Shown here in pieces: positions 45,549-56,100 of a DNA stretch of 64,000 nt; position 1 is the stretch's first letter, and every line of letters begins with the position of its first letter. Source of the DNA: Paracoccaceae bacterium (GTDB taxonomy: Bacteria > Pseudomonadota > Alphaproteobacteria > Rhodobacterales > Rhodobacteraceae). The notes below the pieces were generated by a model. It was not told the origin of the DNA. It searched no databases and worked only from the letters and a program-made list of their open reading frames with translations. Position numbers and translations under genes: made by a program. The DNA lies in the NCBI GenBank assembly GCA_029248915.1, contig JAQWIK010000079.1:17125-81124 (forward strand). The letters are read 5' to 3'.

Positions 45549-46514
45549 ATGTCGCAAAACTCAACAAAGCCAGATAAACCCGGCCAAGTTGCAGATGCCG
45601 TTAAAGGTAACTGGGTAGACAATTTAGCACCAATTAAACTGAGACCGTATTTGCGATTATCGCGGGCAGATCGTCCAATTGGAACTTGGTTGTTATTAAT
45701 ACCATGTTGGTGGGGGTTATTAATTGGCATTCTAGAAGATGAAAAACTTTTTGCTAATGATTTTTGGCTGTTTTTTTCATGTGCTGTTGGAGCCTTGTTA
45801 ATGCGCGGTGCTGGTTGTACGTGGAACGATATATCAGACAGAAAAATCGATGGGGCAGTTGAAAGAACAAGATCTAGGCCAATACCCTCGGGACAAGTTA
45901 CTCTAATTCAAGCAATTGCTTGGATGTTGATGCAAATTGGTTTAGCAGGCTTTATCTTGCTAAGTTATAACCTTAGTTCAATAATATTGGGATTCAGCTC
46001 ATTATTATTGGTGGCAATTTATCCGTTTGCAAAAAGATTCACCTGGTGGCCACAAGTGTTTTTAGGGCTAGCCTTCAACTGGGGAATACTTTTGCTATTT
46101 GTCGCCCACACTGGTGGCTTAAGCTGGCCAATTATTTCTTTATATATAGCTGGAATTTTTTGGACCTTATTTTATGATACAATTTACGCCTACCAGGATA
46201 CTCAAGATGACTTGCTTATAGGTGTAAAATCAACAGCTATCTTATTTGGCCAAGATGCAAAAAAATGGCTAATTATTTTTATAATATTTTGTATTTCTTT
46301 GATGGTGGCCTCTGTTTTTATAGTGACTCAGGACAGAACAATTTTGTCAAAAATTATTTCCTTTTTCGGCGTGTTTATTTTCTTTCTTCATTTATGTTTT
46401 CAATGGCAAAATTTTGATGCTCAAAACAATAAAGTTTTATTAAATCTCTTTCGCTCTAATCGAAACGCAGGGTTAATTTTTACAATTTTTCTTTGTTTGG
46501 CGATTTGGGTTTGA
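45549..46514 (+). CDS. ubiA: 4-hydroxybenzoate octaprenyltransferase
   Basis: RLSRADRPIGTWLLLIPCWWGL, MRGAGCTWNDISDRKIDGAVERTRSRPI, YDTIYAYQDTQDD. Confidence 0.97.
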   Translation: MSQNSTKPDKPGQVADAVKGNWVDNLAPIKLRPYLRLSRADRPIGTWLLLIPCWWGLLIGILEDEKLFANDFWLFFSCAVGALLMRGAGCTWNDISDRKIDGAVERTRSRPIPSGQVTLIQAIAWMLMQIGLAGFILLSYNLSSIILGFSSLLLVAIYPFAKRFTWWPQVFLGLAFNWGILLLFVAHTGGLSWPIISLYIAGIFWTLFYDTIYAYQDTQDDLLIGVKSTAILFGQDAKKWLIIFIIFCISLMVASVFIVTQDRTILSKIISFFGVFIFFLHLCFQWQNFDAQNNKVLLNLFRSNRNAGLIFTIFLCLAIWV

Positions 46515-46574
46515 TTGCACTAATGTTTACTTCGGCGTATTAAATGATCTGATAAAGTTATTTCGTGAGATGTA

Positions 46575-48416
46575 ATGCGCGTACCAAAGATATTTTGGAA
46601 TTATTTTTCCTTTTTTTCTGCGGCTGTAGTTTCAGTACTATTAGCGACTATGGCTGTAGACTTTATTGAAAATACTTCTCGTGTTCAGATCAAGAAAGAG
46701 CTGCTAGCTGGTGGAGTTAATTGGGCTGATGTAGAAACAATAGGTTTGCAAGTTTTTTTAATTGGAAACGCCCCAGACGAAGCTAGCAGATTTAATGCTA
46801 TAAGCCTCGCAGGCAATGTGATTGATGCCGAACGTTTAATCGATCAAATGAACATTGTTGATAATTCAAATATCAAACCTCCAAACTTGAAATTAGAAAT
46901 TTCGAAAAATGGAAAAGATGTTTCTGTCTATGGAATTGTACCTGAGAATTTTAACAAGGTTGCTTTCATGAATTCTCTGCAGAGGCAAAGAGGATCTTCT
47001 GGGTCAGTAAAAGAGTTTATTGAGTTTTCGAGTAAAAAGGCAGACCAAAATTGGGCAAAGTCAATTCGCTTTGGCTTATCGGTTTTAGAGGGTGTGAGTT
47101 TAGCCCGGTTGGAGATAACATCTAGCACTATTCAGGGAGAAGTTGTCGCTGAAAATTTAGAACAGAAAAATTTATTAATTAAACAATGGGAAGATGGTAT
47201 TCCTAAGGAATTAAAGCAAAAAATAAAAATAAAATTTCCACGCCCATTTATTACGCCATTTTCCTTCCGAGCCACAAAAGGAAATAATTTCTTCCGTTTA
47301 GATGCGTGCAGCGCCGATAGTAAAGAAGCGGTGTCTCAAATATTGAAAGAAGTTGCTAAGCTGTCAGGAGAAAGAGGATCAAAATGTGAGATAGGGCTTG
47401 GGCAACCTTCTGATAGTTGGCTGGACGTTGTTTTGAGTTCACTTACTGCGCTATCCGAAATAACTGAAGGTTCAGTGACCATTATAAACGATGAAATTTC
47501 ATTTGTTGTTCAAAAAATAGATTTGGAATTAGAATTTCAAACTGTAATAAAAGAATTAGAAAATGCTTTGCCAGATGGTTATTTGTTGGATGCTAAACTT
47601 ATATCGAGCTTGGAGGAAAAAGACGATCCGGGCGGAACGGTTGTTCTTACCTTAAGCCCAGAGGGCTTGTTTCAAGTGAATGGTAAGGTCCGTTTTGAAA
47701 CTACGCGAACTACACTAACCAGTCTAGCTGAAGCTAAGTTTGGCAAAGATTTTGTTAATAATAAATTGAAAATTGATGCTTCTATGCCTCAAGATTGGAG
47801 TGACTTAATAATGTTTGGCATTGAGTCGATGTCATTGTTAAAAAATGGATTTATTGAGATAAATAATTCTGCAGTTTCTGTTTCTGGTGAATCAAATGAA
47901 GCAAATATTGCCGTCAAAATTGCACAGAATTTTTATGGAAAACTAGCATCAAATCAGCCTTTGAAAACCAAGATTGGTTATGTTGAGCCTGTTAAAGTTG
48001 TGGAGCCAGAGGGTCCTACAGATGAAGAGTGTTTAGATGGGGTTGATAACTTACTTGCTGAAAGAAAGATAACTTTTGAACCTAGTTCGGATCGTATAAA
48101 TTTGGATGGTCAACAACTGTTGGATGAAATAGCGGATGTTCTTCGTGATTGTGAAGAATTATCTCTAGAAATTGCAGGTCATACAGATAGTCAGGGTAGA
48201 GAGGGGATGAACCTTCAATTATCGCAGTCCCGAGCAACTGCAGTATTAATAGAATTACAGAGAAGGAAGGTCCTGACCACTAACTACGTTGCCAAGGGGT
48301 ATGGAGAGTTACAACCTATTGCAGAAAATGATACTGAGGATGGTCGTGAAATTAATAGACGAATTGAGTTTAAATTGGTGCCAAATAACGAAGTGGAAAG
48401 AGATAAGAGTGAATAA
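46575..48416 (+). CDS. OmpA family protein with N-terminal TM anchor and BON-like repeats
   Basis: 613 aa; C-terminal LEIAGHTDSQGREGMNLQLSQSRATAVL..YGELQPIAENDTEDGREINRRIEFKL. Confidence 0.88.
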   Translation: MRVPKIFWNYFSFFSAAVVSVLLATMAVDFIENTSRVQIKKELLAGGVNWADVETIGLQVFLIGNAPDEASRFNAISLAGNVIDAERLIDQMNIVDNSNIKPPNLKLEISKNGKDVSVYGIVPENFNKVAFMNSLQRQRGSSGSVKEFIEFSSKKADQNWAKSIRFGLSVLEGVSLARLEITSSTIQGEVVAENLEQKNLLIKQWEDGIPKELKQKIKIKFPRPFITPFSFRATKGNNFFRLDACSADSKEAVSQILKEVAKLSGERGSKCEIGLGQPSDSWLDVVLSSLTALSEITEGSVTIINDEISFVVQKIDLELEFQTVIKELENALPDGYLLDAKLISSLEEKDDPGGTVVLTLSPEGLFQVNGKVRFETTRTTLTSLAEAKFGKDFVNNKLKIDASMPQDWSDLIMFGIESMSLLKNGFIEINNSAVSVSGESNEANIAVKIAQNFYGKLASNQPLKTKIGYVEPVKVVEPEGPTDEECLDGVDNLLAERKITFEPSSDRINLDGQQLLDEIADVLRDCEELSLEIAGHTDSQGREGMNLQLSQSRATAVLIELQRRKVLTTNYVAKGYGELQPIAENDTEDGREINRRIEFKLVPNNEVERDKSE

Positions 48417-48725
48417 ATGAATAGAGAAGAATTTATAATTAGTGCCGCAATTGTGCTATTTCTTACCTTTCTATTGGGCTGGCTTACACGTTGGCTGTTG
48501 CAGAGGCTAAATATGGTGTCCGAAAAGGATCTAAACGAGCTAAACAAAATTTCTGCAGCTTTGCTTGAGGCTGAGAAAGATAACGAAAAAGCAAGAAATA
48601 GAGAGTTGGAACTTGATAAAAAAATCTCCCAATTGGGGGCTGAGTTGGAAGCTGCTATGGATGGTTTACGCGCTGCGCGTCTCGAAACCGAGGAGTTGAG
48701 GTCTTCAATTGAGAAAAAAAGTTAA
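48417..48725 (+). CDS. hypothetical protein, one TM plus coiled coil
   Basis: 102 aa; ATG immediately follows the TAA of the OmpA-family gene; TM then Glu/Lys/Leu-rich helix. Confidence 0.75.
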   Translation: MNREEFIISAAIVLFLTFLLGWLTRWLLQRLNMVSEKDLNELNKISAALLEAEKDNEKARNRELELDKKISQLGAELEAAMDGLRAARLETEELRSSIEKKS

Positions 48726-48740
48726 TTTCTGAATTCAAAA

Positions 48741-49187
48741 TCACCGCCAACGGTTTAAACTAGCTTCATCTTCACTTGTGGCCTCTACCCAACTTTCTTC
48801 ACCATTTAACACTTCTTTTTTCCAAAAAGGAGCCCTACTCTTTAGATAATCCATCAAGTATTCGGCTGCCTCGAAGGCCTCCCTTCGGTGCTCTGCTGCT
48901 GTAGCGACCATCATAATGGATTCGCCCGGTTCTAATTTTCAATAGCGATGTATCACAAGTACATCACATATTTTCCAACGTTTGAAAGCATCTTCGACAA
49001 TTAATTTTATTTGGGTTTCAGTCATCCCTGGATAATGTTCAATGAACATATAATCGAGAGTATTTGATTTTTGTCCTCTGACAATTCCAGTAAAGGTTAC
49101 CAAAGCCCCTATATTGCCCAAAGTTTCACTGAAGTTTTTAATCTCTGCAGAAAAATCAAAAAACTCACTTTGTACTGAAACATGCAA
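48741..49187 (-). pseudogene. moaE: molybdopterin synthase catalytic subunit MoaE, interrupted by in-frame TGA (48939-48941)
   Basis: MHVSVQSEFFDFSAEI...VLVIHRY[TGA]KLEPGESIMMVATAAEHRREAFEAAEYLMDYLKSRAPFWKKEVLNGEESWVEATSEDEASLNRWR*; both halves are in one frame and form a full-length MoaE; lies next to moaD. Confidence 0.9.
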
Positions 49188-49192
49188 GTGGG

Positions 49193-49441
49193 CTAGCCTC
49201 CAGTCATAGGTGGAAAAAAAGCTATTTCTTTTGCACCTATTATAGACGCATTAAAATCGGCTAATTCTTGATTGATAGCAACCCGAAAAGACCCTAAATC
49301 AGAAAATACTTCGGAATAACGAATATCCTTAACCTTGAGTTCCTCAATAAGTTCAACAACGGTTGCTGATTTAGTTTCAATAGCCTCACTTGATTTTCCA
49401 ATTCTTTCTCGTATCCATGAAAAATAAATTAAATCTATCAT
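49193..49441 (-). CDS. moaD: molybdopterin synthase sulfur-carrier subunit MoaD
   Basis: MIDLIYFSWIRERIGKSSE, C-terminal FFPPMTGG; start at MIDLIYF. Confidence 0.93.
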   Translation of the reverse strand: MIDLIYFSWIRERIGKSSEAIETKSATVVELIEELKVKDIRYSEVFSDLGSFRVAINQELADFNASIIGAKEIAFFPPMTGG

Positions 49442-49443
49442 TT

Positions 49444-50085
49444 TTAACCTTTTAAATATGGCCACGATTTTCGGAGATATTCAAAACCGGATATTAATGT
49501 CAGTGCCGCAGCAAGCCAAAGGAAAACAAGACCAAAATTACTAGAATAAATCATAGCATCTGATAGAAAATCCAAATTTTTCGGACTTGCATCATTTTTT
49601 TCGGACAAGGTAATGTGATAATGTTCAAATACACCATGTGAGAACAAGATAGCTATAGCTACCATTTGAGCAGAGGTTTTTAATTTGGCAATTTTCGTTA
49701 CCTTGAGAAGCTTTGTCTTGTCGCCCAAATATTCTCGTAGTCCTGAGATAAATACTTCTCTGAACATTATTACTGTTGCAGGCAATACCAGCCAGGGTGA
49801 CATGCTTGAGTAGCCGACGATGACCATCAAAGCTATAATAACCATAGCCTTGTCTGCAATAGGGTCAAGCATTGAGCCAAGTTTAGTCTCTTGAGCCCAA
49901 GCTCTCGCTAGAAACCCATCAAACCAGTCCGTAATGGCGGCTCCAACAAATAGCAAAAGTGCAAACCAATCAGCATATGGCCTATTAAAATATAAAAACA
50001 TAACTGCCACAGCTGGCGCTGCAAGTAATCTCATTGCTGTCAATATGTTTGGTGTTGTCCACATTTCTAATAGTCTTCTAGTCAA
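49444..50085 (-). CDS. pgsA: CDP-diacylglycerol-glycerol-3-phosphate 3-phosphatidyltransferase
   Basis: TPNILTAMRLLAAP, AAITDWFDGFLARAWAQETKLGSMLDPIADK CDP-alcohol motif. Confidence 0.96.
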   Translation of the reverse strand: MTRRLLEMWTTPNILTAMRLLAAPAVAVMFLYFNRPYADWFALLLFVGAAITDWFDGFLARAWAQETKLGSMLDPIADKAMVIIALMVIVGYSSMSPWLVLPATVIMFREVFISGLREYLGDKTKLLKVTKIAKLKTSAQMVAIAILFSHGVFEHYHITLSEKNDASPKNLDFLSDAMIYSSNFGLVFLWLAAALTLISGFEYLRKSWPYLKG

Positions 50086-50131
50086 ATGAATTGGTCATTT
50101 ATAACATGTTTCGAACTAACCCATTAGTTAG

Positions 50132-50572
50132 TTACTTTTCTAGCATTTCCAATATCTTTATAACTGCAAATTCGTAACCTCTCACCCCGAGGCCTGCTAT
50201 CACACCATCTGCTCTGAGAGAAACATAGGATTGGTGACGGAATTTTTCTCGCTTATGGATGTTGGAGACATGGACTTCTATTACTGGTCCCTCAAACGTC
50301 ATAAGTGCATCCATGATTGCTATAGATGTGTGTGAATAGGCGGCAGGATTTATTATAATTCCAGCGCCATCTTTTCTTGCCTCATGTATCCAATCTATTA
50401 AATCTGCTTCGTTGTTTGACTGGCGTAGGTCAATTTTAAAAGCTTTTTCATGAGCAATTACGCTGCATGATTTCTCTACATCGCTCAAGGTTTTAGAACC
50501 ATAAAGCTCCGGCTGTCTTTTTCCTAATAAATTCATATTGGGGCCATTTAGGACATATATTGTTTTAGTCAT
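50132..50572 (-). CDS. aroQ: type II 3-dehydroquinate dehydratase
   Basis: YVLNGPNMNLLGKRQPELYG, IINPAAYSHTSIAI, EVHVSNIHKRE. Confidence 0.97.
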   Translation of the reverse strand: MTKTIYVLNGPNMNLLGKRQPELYGSKTLSDVEKSCSVIAHEKAFKIDLRQSNNEADLIDWIHEARKDGAGIIINPAAYSHTSIAIMDALMTFEGPVIEVHVSNIHKREKFRHQSYVSLRADGVIAGLGVRGYEFAVIKILEMLEK

Positions 50573-50627
50573 TTGATTATCCTTTTTAGTCCTTTTATCT
50601 TTGGGTTAATTTTAAATTGATGCAAGA

Positions 50628-51434
50628 CTACACAAAGGCCCAAATTATTAAAATACCTCCAAGCAGTATTCTGTATAAAACATATGGAGTGAAATTAATA
50701 GTCTTTAATAGCTGCACCATTAAGGTAAGAGCTCCAAATGCAGCCAGTGCAGAGATAATTACAGCTAATACTATTTCGATCCAATTTATTGACAGGCTTT
50801 CAAAACCTAAAGAATAGAATTCTAAAGTGGCGGCTGCAATTATTGTAGGTATAGACATAAGCATCGATATTTTTATAGCGCTTGACCTATCATAGTTTAA
50901 AAAGCGAGCACCTGTGATTGTAATCCCTGACCTTGAGGTGCCAGGAATTAATGCGAGCATTTGCCAAAGACCTAGTATTAAGGCATGTCTAATCGTCCAG
51001 TCGTATAACTTTACATCGACTTGTTTGTTTCTATCCGAGAGCCAAAGCAAAATGCCAAAACCCAGCATAGCTAGGCCAATTATAAGAGTGCTGTTTCTAA
51101 TGTAATCGTATAGGCCAGAGTATTTTAAAATAGCGCCCAAAACGACTGCGGGAATCGTTGCGACCACCAAGCAGATTACCAAATGTCTGTCGCTACTATC
51201 TAAATTTTTAGAAAAAAACTTAGTAGAGCTAACTATAACGGCTTTTACATCAGGCCAGAAAAATATTGTCACGGCAATCAGGCTGCCAAGATGAACAGAA
51301 ATATCTATAAGAAGTCCTTGGTCTTTATTGCCACTAAATGTTGGAAATAAAATAAGATGTGCACTAGAGGATACTGGTAAGAATTCGGTAATCCCCTGAA
51401 TCAACGATAAAAAAATGACGTTGAGCAATTCCAT
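50628..51434 (-). CDS. uppP: undecaprenyl-diphosphate phosphatase
   Basis: QGITEFLPVSSSAHLILF, LIPGTSRSGITITGARFL. Confidence 0.97.
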   Translation of the reverse strand: MELLNVIFLSLIQGITEFLPVSSSAHLILFPTFSGNKDQGLLIDISVHLGSLIAVTIFFWPDVKAVIVSSTKFFSKNLDSSDRHLVICLVVATIPAVVLGAILKYSGLYDYIRNSTLIIGLAMLGFGILLWLSDRNKQVDVKLYDWTIRHALILGLWQMLALIPGTSRSGITITGARFLNYDRSSAIKISMLMSIPTIIAAATLEFYSLGFESLSINWIEIVLAVIISALAAFGALTLMVQLLKTINFTPYVLYRILLGGILIIWAFV

Positions 51435-51648
51435 TTCAAAAATACCTATTCTGAGTATTCTGATCTATACACTAAAAAATAAGGGATGGCATTTTAAAAT
51501 AATAACCGAAACGGACCTATTTTTTTATTATTTTTCTATCTATTATTTATCAGGACTGATTTTTTATATATAATAGGTCATAAATACTTACTTTTCTTTT
51601 CAAAAAAACTAGTATAAACGGATATTTTAAAAAAAGTGGAGGCTAACA

Positions 51649-53124
51649 GTGGCAAAGCAACCAATGTTGAAATTTGTAAATTTTGAAAGGCAAATGCCAG
51701 AAAAGCGTACTGCTGGTATGCGCAACAAGGATTTTTTAGAAATTTATTCTGAGTTTGCCGGTGTTAAAGCGGAGGAACAGGCAAGCCGATGCAGTCAATG
51801 TGGTGTGCCTTATTGTCAATCTCATTGCCCTCTTCATAACAATATTCCTGACTGGCTCAAACTTACAGCAGAGGGCCGATTGCAGGAAGCCTACGAAACT
51901 AGCCAGGCGACAAACACTTTTCCTGAAATCTGTGGAAGAATTTGTCCCCAAGATCGTTTGTGTGAAGGTAATTGCGTTATCGAGCAATCTGGCCATGAAA
52001 CAGTGACAATAGGAGCGATTGAAAAATATATAACAGATACCGCCTGGGAAGAAGGTTGGGTGAAAGTCAATAAACCCATTAATAGCATTGATCAAAGTGT
52101 TGGAATTATTGGTGCCGGTCCAGGAGGGTTAGCAGCAGCAGACCGATTGAGACAAGAAGGGTTAGAGGTCACTATTTATGACCGCTACGATAGAGCAGGC
52201 GGACTTCTAACCTATGGAATTCCAGGGTTTAAATTGGAAAAAGACATTGTGATGCGGCGTAATGAACAATTGGAAAAGAGTGGTATTAAATTCGTTTTAA
52301 ATACTGATGTTGGTAAAGATATTACATTTGATGAGATACGAGAAAGGCATGATTTTGTTATTTTGGCAACTGGTGTTTACAAAGCTCGTGAACTCGATAT
52401 TCCGAATGGTAGTTTAAATGGAAAATTGGCAGCCTTGGATTATTTAACTGCCTCTAACAAGTTAAGTTTTGGCGATAGTGTTAAAAAGTTTGAGACAGGT
52501 GTATTTAATGCAAATGGGAAGAAAGTTGTAGTGATTGGCGGTGGTGATACGGCTATGGATTGCGTTCGCACTGCGATACGTCAGGGAGCAACTTCAGTAA
52601 AGTGCTTGTATCGTCGTGATAGAGCAAACATGCCAGGCTCACAAAGAGAGGTTCAAAACGCTGAGGAAGAAGGCGTTATTTTCGAATGGCTCACCTCACC
52701 TAAGGGTTTAGTAAATAATTTGGTAATCAACGATGTGTCGAACTCTAAGGTCCAAGATGGTAATCTCAAAGGTGTTATAGTTCAGAAAATGCGACTTGGA
52801 GATCCAGATGCAACAGGGCGTAGAACTCCAGAGGAAATTGAAGGTTCTGAATATCTTGAGGGAGCAGACTTAGTTGTTGAAGCGTTGGGTTTTGAGCCAG
52901 AAGATCTTCCTACACTTTGGGATCAACCTGAGCTGCCTGTTTCACGTTGGGGCACCATAAAAGTTGAGTATGGGACCGGAAAAACAAATTTAGAACATGT
53001 TTACGCCGTAGGCGACATTGTCAGAGGCGCCTCGTTGGTCGTTTGGGCAATTAAAGATGGGCGAGACGCAGCAAATTCGATTTTGAGTGAAATAGAAGCC
53101 ACTAAAGTAATTGCGGCTGAATAG
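51649..53124 (+). CDS. gltD: glutamate synthase small subunit
   Basis: QASRCSQCGVPYCQSHCPLHNNIPDWLKL, VGIIGAGPGGLAAADRLR, VVIGGGDTAMDCVRTA; GTG start. Confidence 0.97.
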   Translation: MAKQPMLKFVNFERQMPEKRTAGMRNKDFLEIYSEFAGVKAEEQASRCSQCGVPYCQSHCPLHNNIPDWLKLTAEGRLQEAYETSQATNTFPEICGRICPQDRLCEGNCVIEQSGHETVTIGAIEKYITDTAWEEGWVKVNKPINSIDQSVGIIGAGPGGLAAADRLRQEGLEVTIYDRYDRAGGLLTYGIPGFKLEKDIVMRRNEQLEKSGIKFVLNTDVGKDITFDEIRERHDFVILATGVYKARELDIPNGSLNGKLAALDYLTASNKLSFGDSVKKFETGVFNANGKKVVVIGGGDTAMDCVRTAIRQGATSVKCLYRRDRANMPGSQREVQNAEEEGVIFEWLTSPKGLVNNLVINDVSNSKVQDGNLKGVIVQKMRLGDPDATGRRTPEEIEGSEYLEGADLVVEALGFEPEDLPTLWDQPELPVSRWGTIKVEYGTGKTNLEHVYAVGDIVRGASLVVWAIKDGRDAANSILSEIEATKVIAAE

Positions 53125-53163
53125 GCAATTATTTTTGCATAAAAAATACTGGAATACTAAATC

Positions 53164-56100
53164 ATGAAACTAAAAAAAATTAATTTAGAAAGCTTGGAAA
53201 AAACTACCTACGGCAAAAAGTGGGTCAAAGCTGAAAATGAAAAACGAAACTGGATGTCAAAAAATAGTCTGTATCGCGAAGATATGGAACATTCGTCTTG
53301 TGGCGTGGGTCTAGTTGTATCGTTAGACGGAAGCCCTAGCAGAAAAGTAGTTGAAAACGGTATAGATGCTTTGAAAGCTATTTGGCATAGAGGAGCGGTT
53401 GATGCGGATGGCAAAACTGGGGATGGAGCAGGTATTCACATCCAAATACCAGTACAATTTTTTTATGATCAAGTTAGGCGTACCGGACATGAGCCACGCC
53501 TTGATGAATTAATTGCTGTCGGCCAGGTTTTTTTACCTCGAACTGATTTTGGGGCACAGGAGACTTGCAGGACTATTGTTGAAACTGAAGTTCTTCGAAT
53601 GGGATACTATATATACGGATGGCGACATGTTCCAGTTGAAGTTGGATGTCTTGGTGAAAAAGCCAACGCTACAAGGCCTGAGATTGAGCAAATTCTTATT
53701 TCGAACTCAAAAGGTGTTGATGAAGTAACCTTCGAGCGAGAGCTGTATGTACTTCGCCGCAGAATAGAAAAATCAGCAGCCGATGCAGGTATTAATGACT
53801 TATATTTAGCTTCACTTTCATGTAGATCCATTATTTACAAAGGCATGATGCTGGCTGAGCAAGTGGCAGTGTTTTATCCTGATTTAATGGATGAACGGTT
53901 TGAAAGTGCATTTGCTATTTATCATCAACGTTATTCTACAAATACCTTCCCACAGTGGTGGCTGGCACAACCTTTTAGGATGCTTGCTCACAATGGTGAA
54001 ATAAACACATTAAAGGGAAACACAAATTGGATGAAAAGCCATGAAATTCGTATGGCCTCAAGTGCTTTTGGACCGCTAGCCGACGATATAAAGCCAATTA
54101 TCCCTGGTGGAGCATCTGACTCCGCGGCGCTTGACGCAGTTTTTGAAGTTTTGGTCCGTGCTGGTCGTGATGCGCCAATGGCCAAGACAATGTTAGTTCC
54201 TGAAAGTTGGTCTAATCAGGCTAAAGAGTTACCAAAAAAATGGCGTGATATGTATTCCTATTGTAATTCTATCATGGAGCCTTGGGATGGCCCAGCTGCT
54301 TTAGCTATGACTGATGGACGCTGGGTGTGTGCTGGACTAGATCGAAATGGTCTACGACCAATGCGTTATGTGGTTACTGGGGATGGACTGTTAATTGCAG
54401 GGTCTGAGGTAGGTATGGTGCCGACTGATGAGGCGACGATTAGAGAAAAGGGGGCTCTCGGTCCTGGACAACTCTTGGCAGTTGATATTGAGGAAGGTCG
54501 TTTATTCCATGATGCAGAAATAAAAAATAAATTGGCAGAAAGTCAGCCCTTCGGAGATTGGGTAAGCAGAATTACTGACCTTGATAAGGTATTATCAAAA
54601 GTTACTGAAAAGGCTGTTTTTTCTGGAAATGAGCTTAAAAAGAGACAAATAGCAGCCGGCTATTCAATTGAAGAAATTGAACAAATTTTAGCGCCAATGG
54701 TTGAAGATGCAAAAGAAACTTTAGCGTCAATGGGTGACGATACACCAAGTGCGGTTTTATCAAAAAAGTATAGACCGTTAAGTCATTATTTTCGCCAAAA
54801 CTTTTCACAAGTTACTAACCCACCAATTGATAGCTTGCGCGAATATCGCGTTATGTCGTTAAAGACACGTTTTGGCAATTTAAAGAATGTTTTGGACGAG
54901 AGCAGCACTCAGACAGAGATATTGGTTTTGGATAGTCCATTCGTTGGGAATGCCCAATGGCAAGCACTTAAGAAGCAGTTCAATGCTGACTTGGTCGAAA
55001 TAGACTGCACATTTGACGTAAACGGGGCAAAAGATGAATTACAGGTTGAGTTGGAGCGTATAAGATCGGAGGCAGAAGATGCCGTAAGATCGGGTGCAGG
55101 TCATTTAGTTTTGTCAGATCAGTTTTCTAGTGAGGCAAAAGTTGCCATACCGATGATACTTGCAACTTCAGCAGTTCACAGCCACTTGACTAGAAAAGGC
55201 TTACGAACATTTTGTTCATTGAACGTTAGGTCTGCTGAATGCATTGATCCACACTATTTTGCTGTTCTAATTGGTGCAGGCGCAACTGTCGTAAATGCAT
55301 ATTTGGCAGAAGATACGATCGCTGATCGAATTGAGCGTGGCTTGTTGAGAGGCCCTTTAACAGAAGCTACCCGGCGCTATCAGGAAGCTATTGACCAGGG
55401 CTTACTCAAAATAATGGCAAAAATGGGTATTTCTGTTGTTTCATCATACAGAGGAGGGTTGAATTTTGAGGCTGTTGGTTTGTCTCGCGCAATGTGTGCC
55501 GAATATTTTCCTGGGCTAATGAGCAGAATATCAGGTATTGGTGTCCAAGGAATTCAGCAAAAATCAACTGAAATCCATAGGCAAGGTTGGTTTGGACAAG
55601 ATGTTTTACCGATTGGTGGTTTCTATAAATCTAGAAAAACTGGTGAGTCGCATGCTTGGGAAGCACAAACCATGCATATGATGCAAACAGCATGCAACAG
55701 AGCGAGTTATGATCTATGGAAGCAATATTCAAATCGAATGCAATCTAACCCACCTATTCATTTGAGAGATCTCTTAGCCATAAAACCTATAAGCAAGCCG
55801 ATACCATTAGAAGAGGTTGAAAGTATTACATCTATCCGGAAGCGTTTTGTGACGCCTGGCATGTCTTTGGGAGCACTAAGTCCAGAAGCGCATAAAACAT
55901 TAAATGTGGCAATGAATAGAATTGGAGCAAAATCGGATAGTGGTGAAGGTGGTGAAGATCCAGCACACTTCCATCCAGAACCAAATGGTGACAATCCATC
56001 TGCAAAAATTAAACAAGTTGCTTCTGGCCGGTTTGGCGTAACTGCAGAATATCTTAATCAGTGTGAGGAGCTGGAAATTAAAGTAGCTCAAGGTGCCAAA

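Noticed and set aside
48939-48941. Selenocysteine or genetic-code reassignment as the explanation for the moaE TGA
   Set aside because: MoaE has Gly here, not Cys; other genes in the window end in TGA and use TGG for Trp; I saw no clear SECIS-like hairpin after the codon.
51435-51648. AT-rich gltD upstream region as a non-coding RNA gene
   Set aside because: No stable dyad, terminator or known RNA motif visible; probably just a promoter region.
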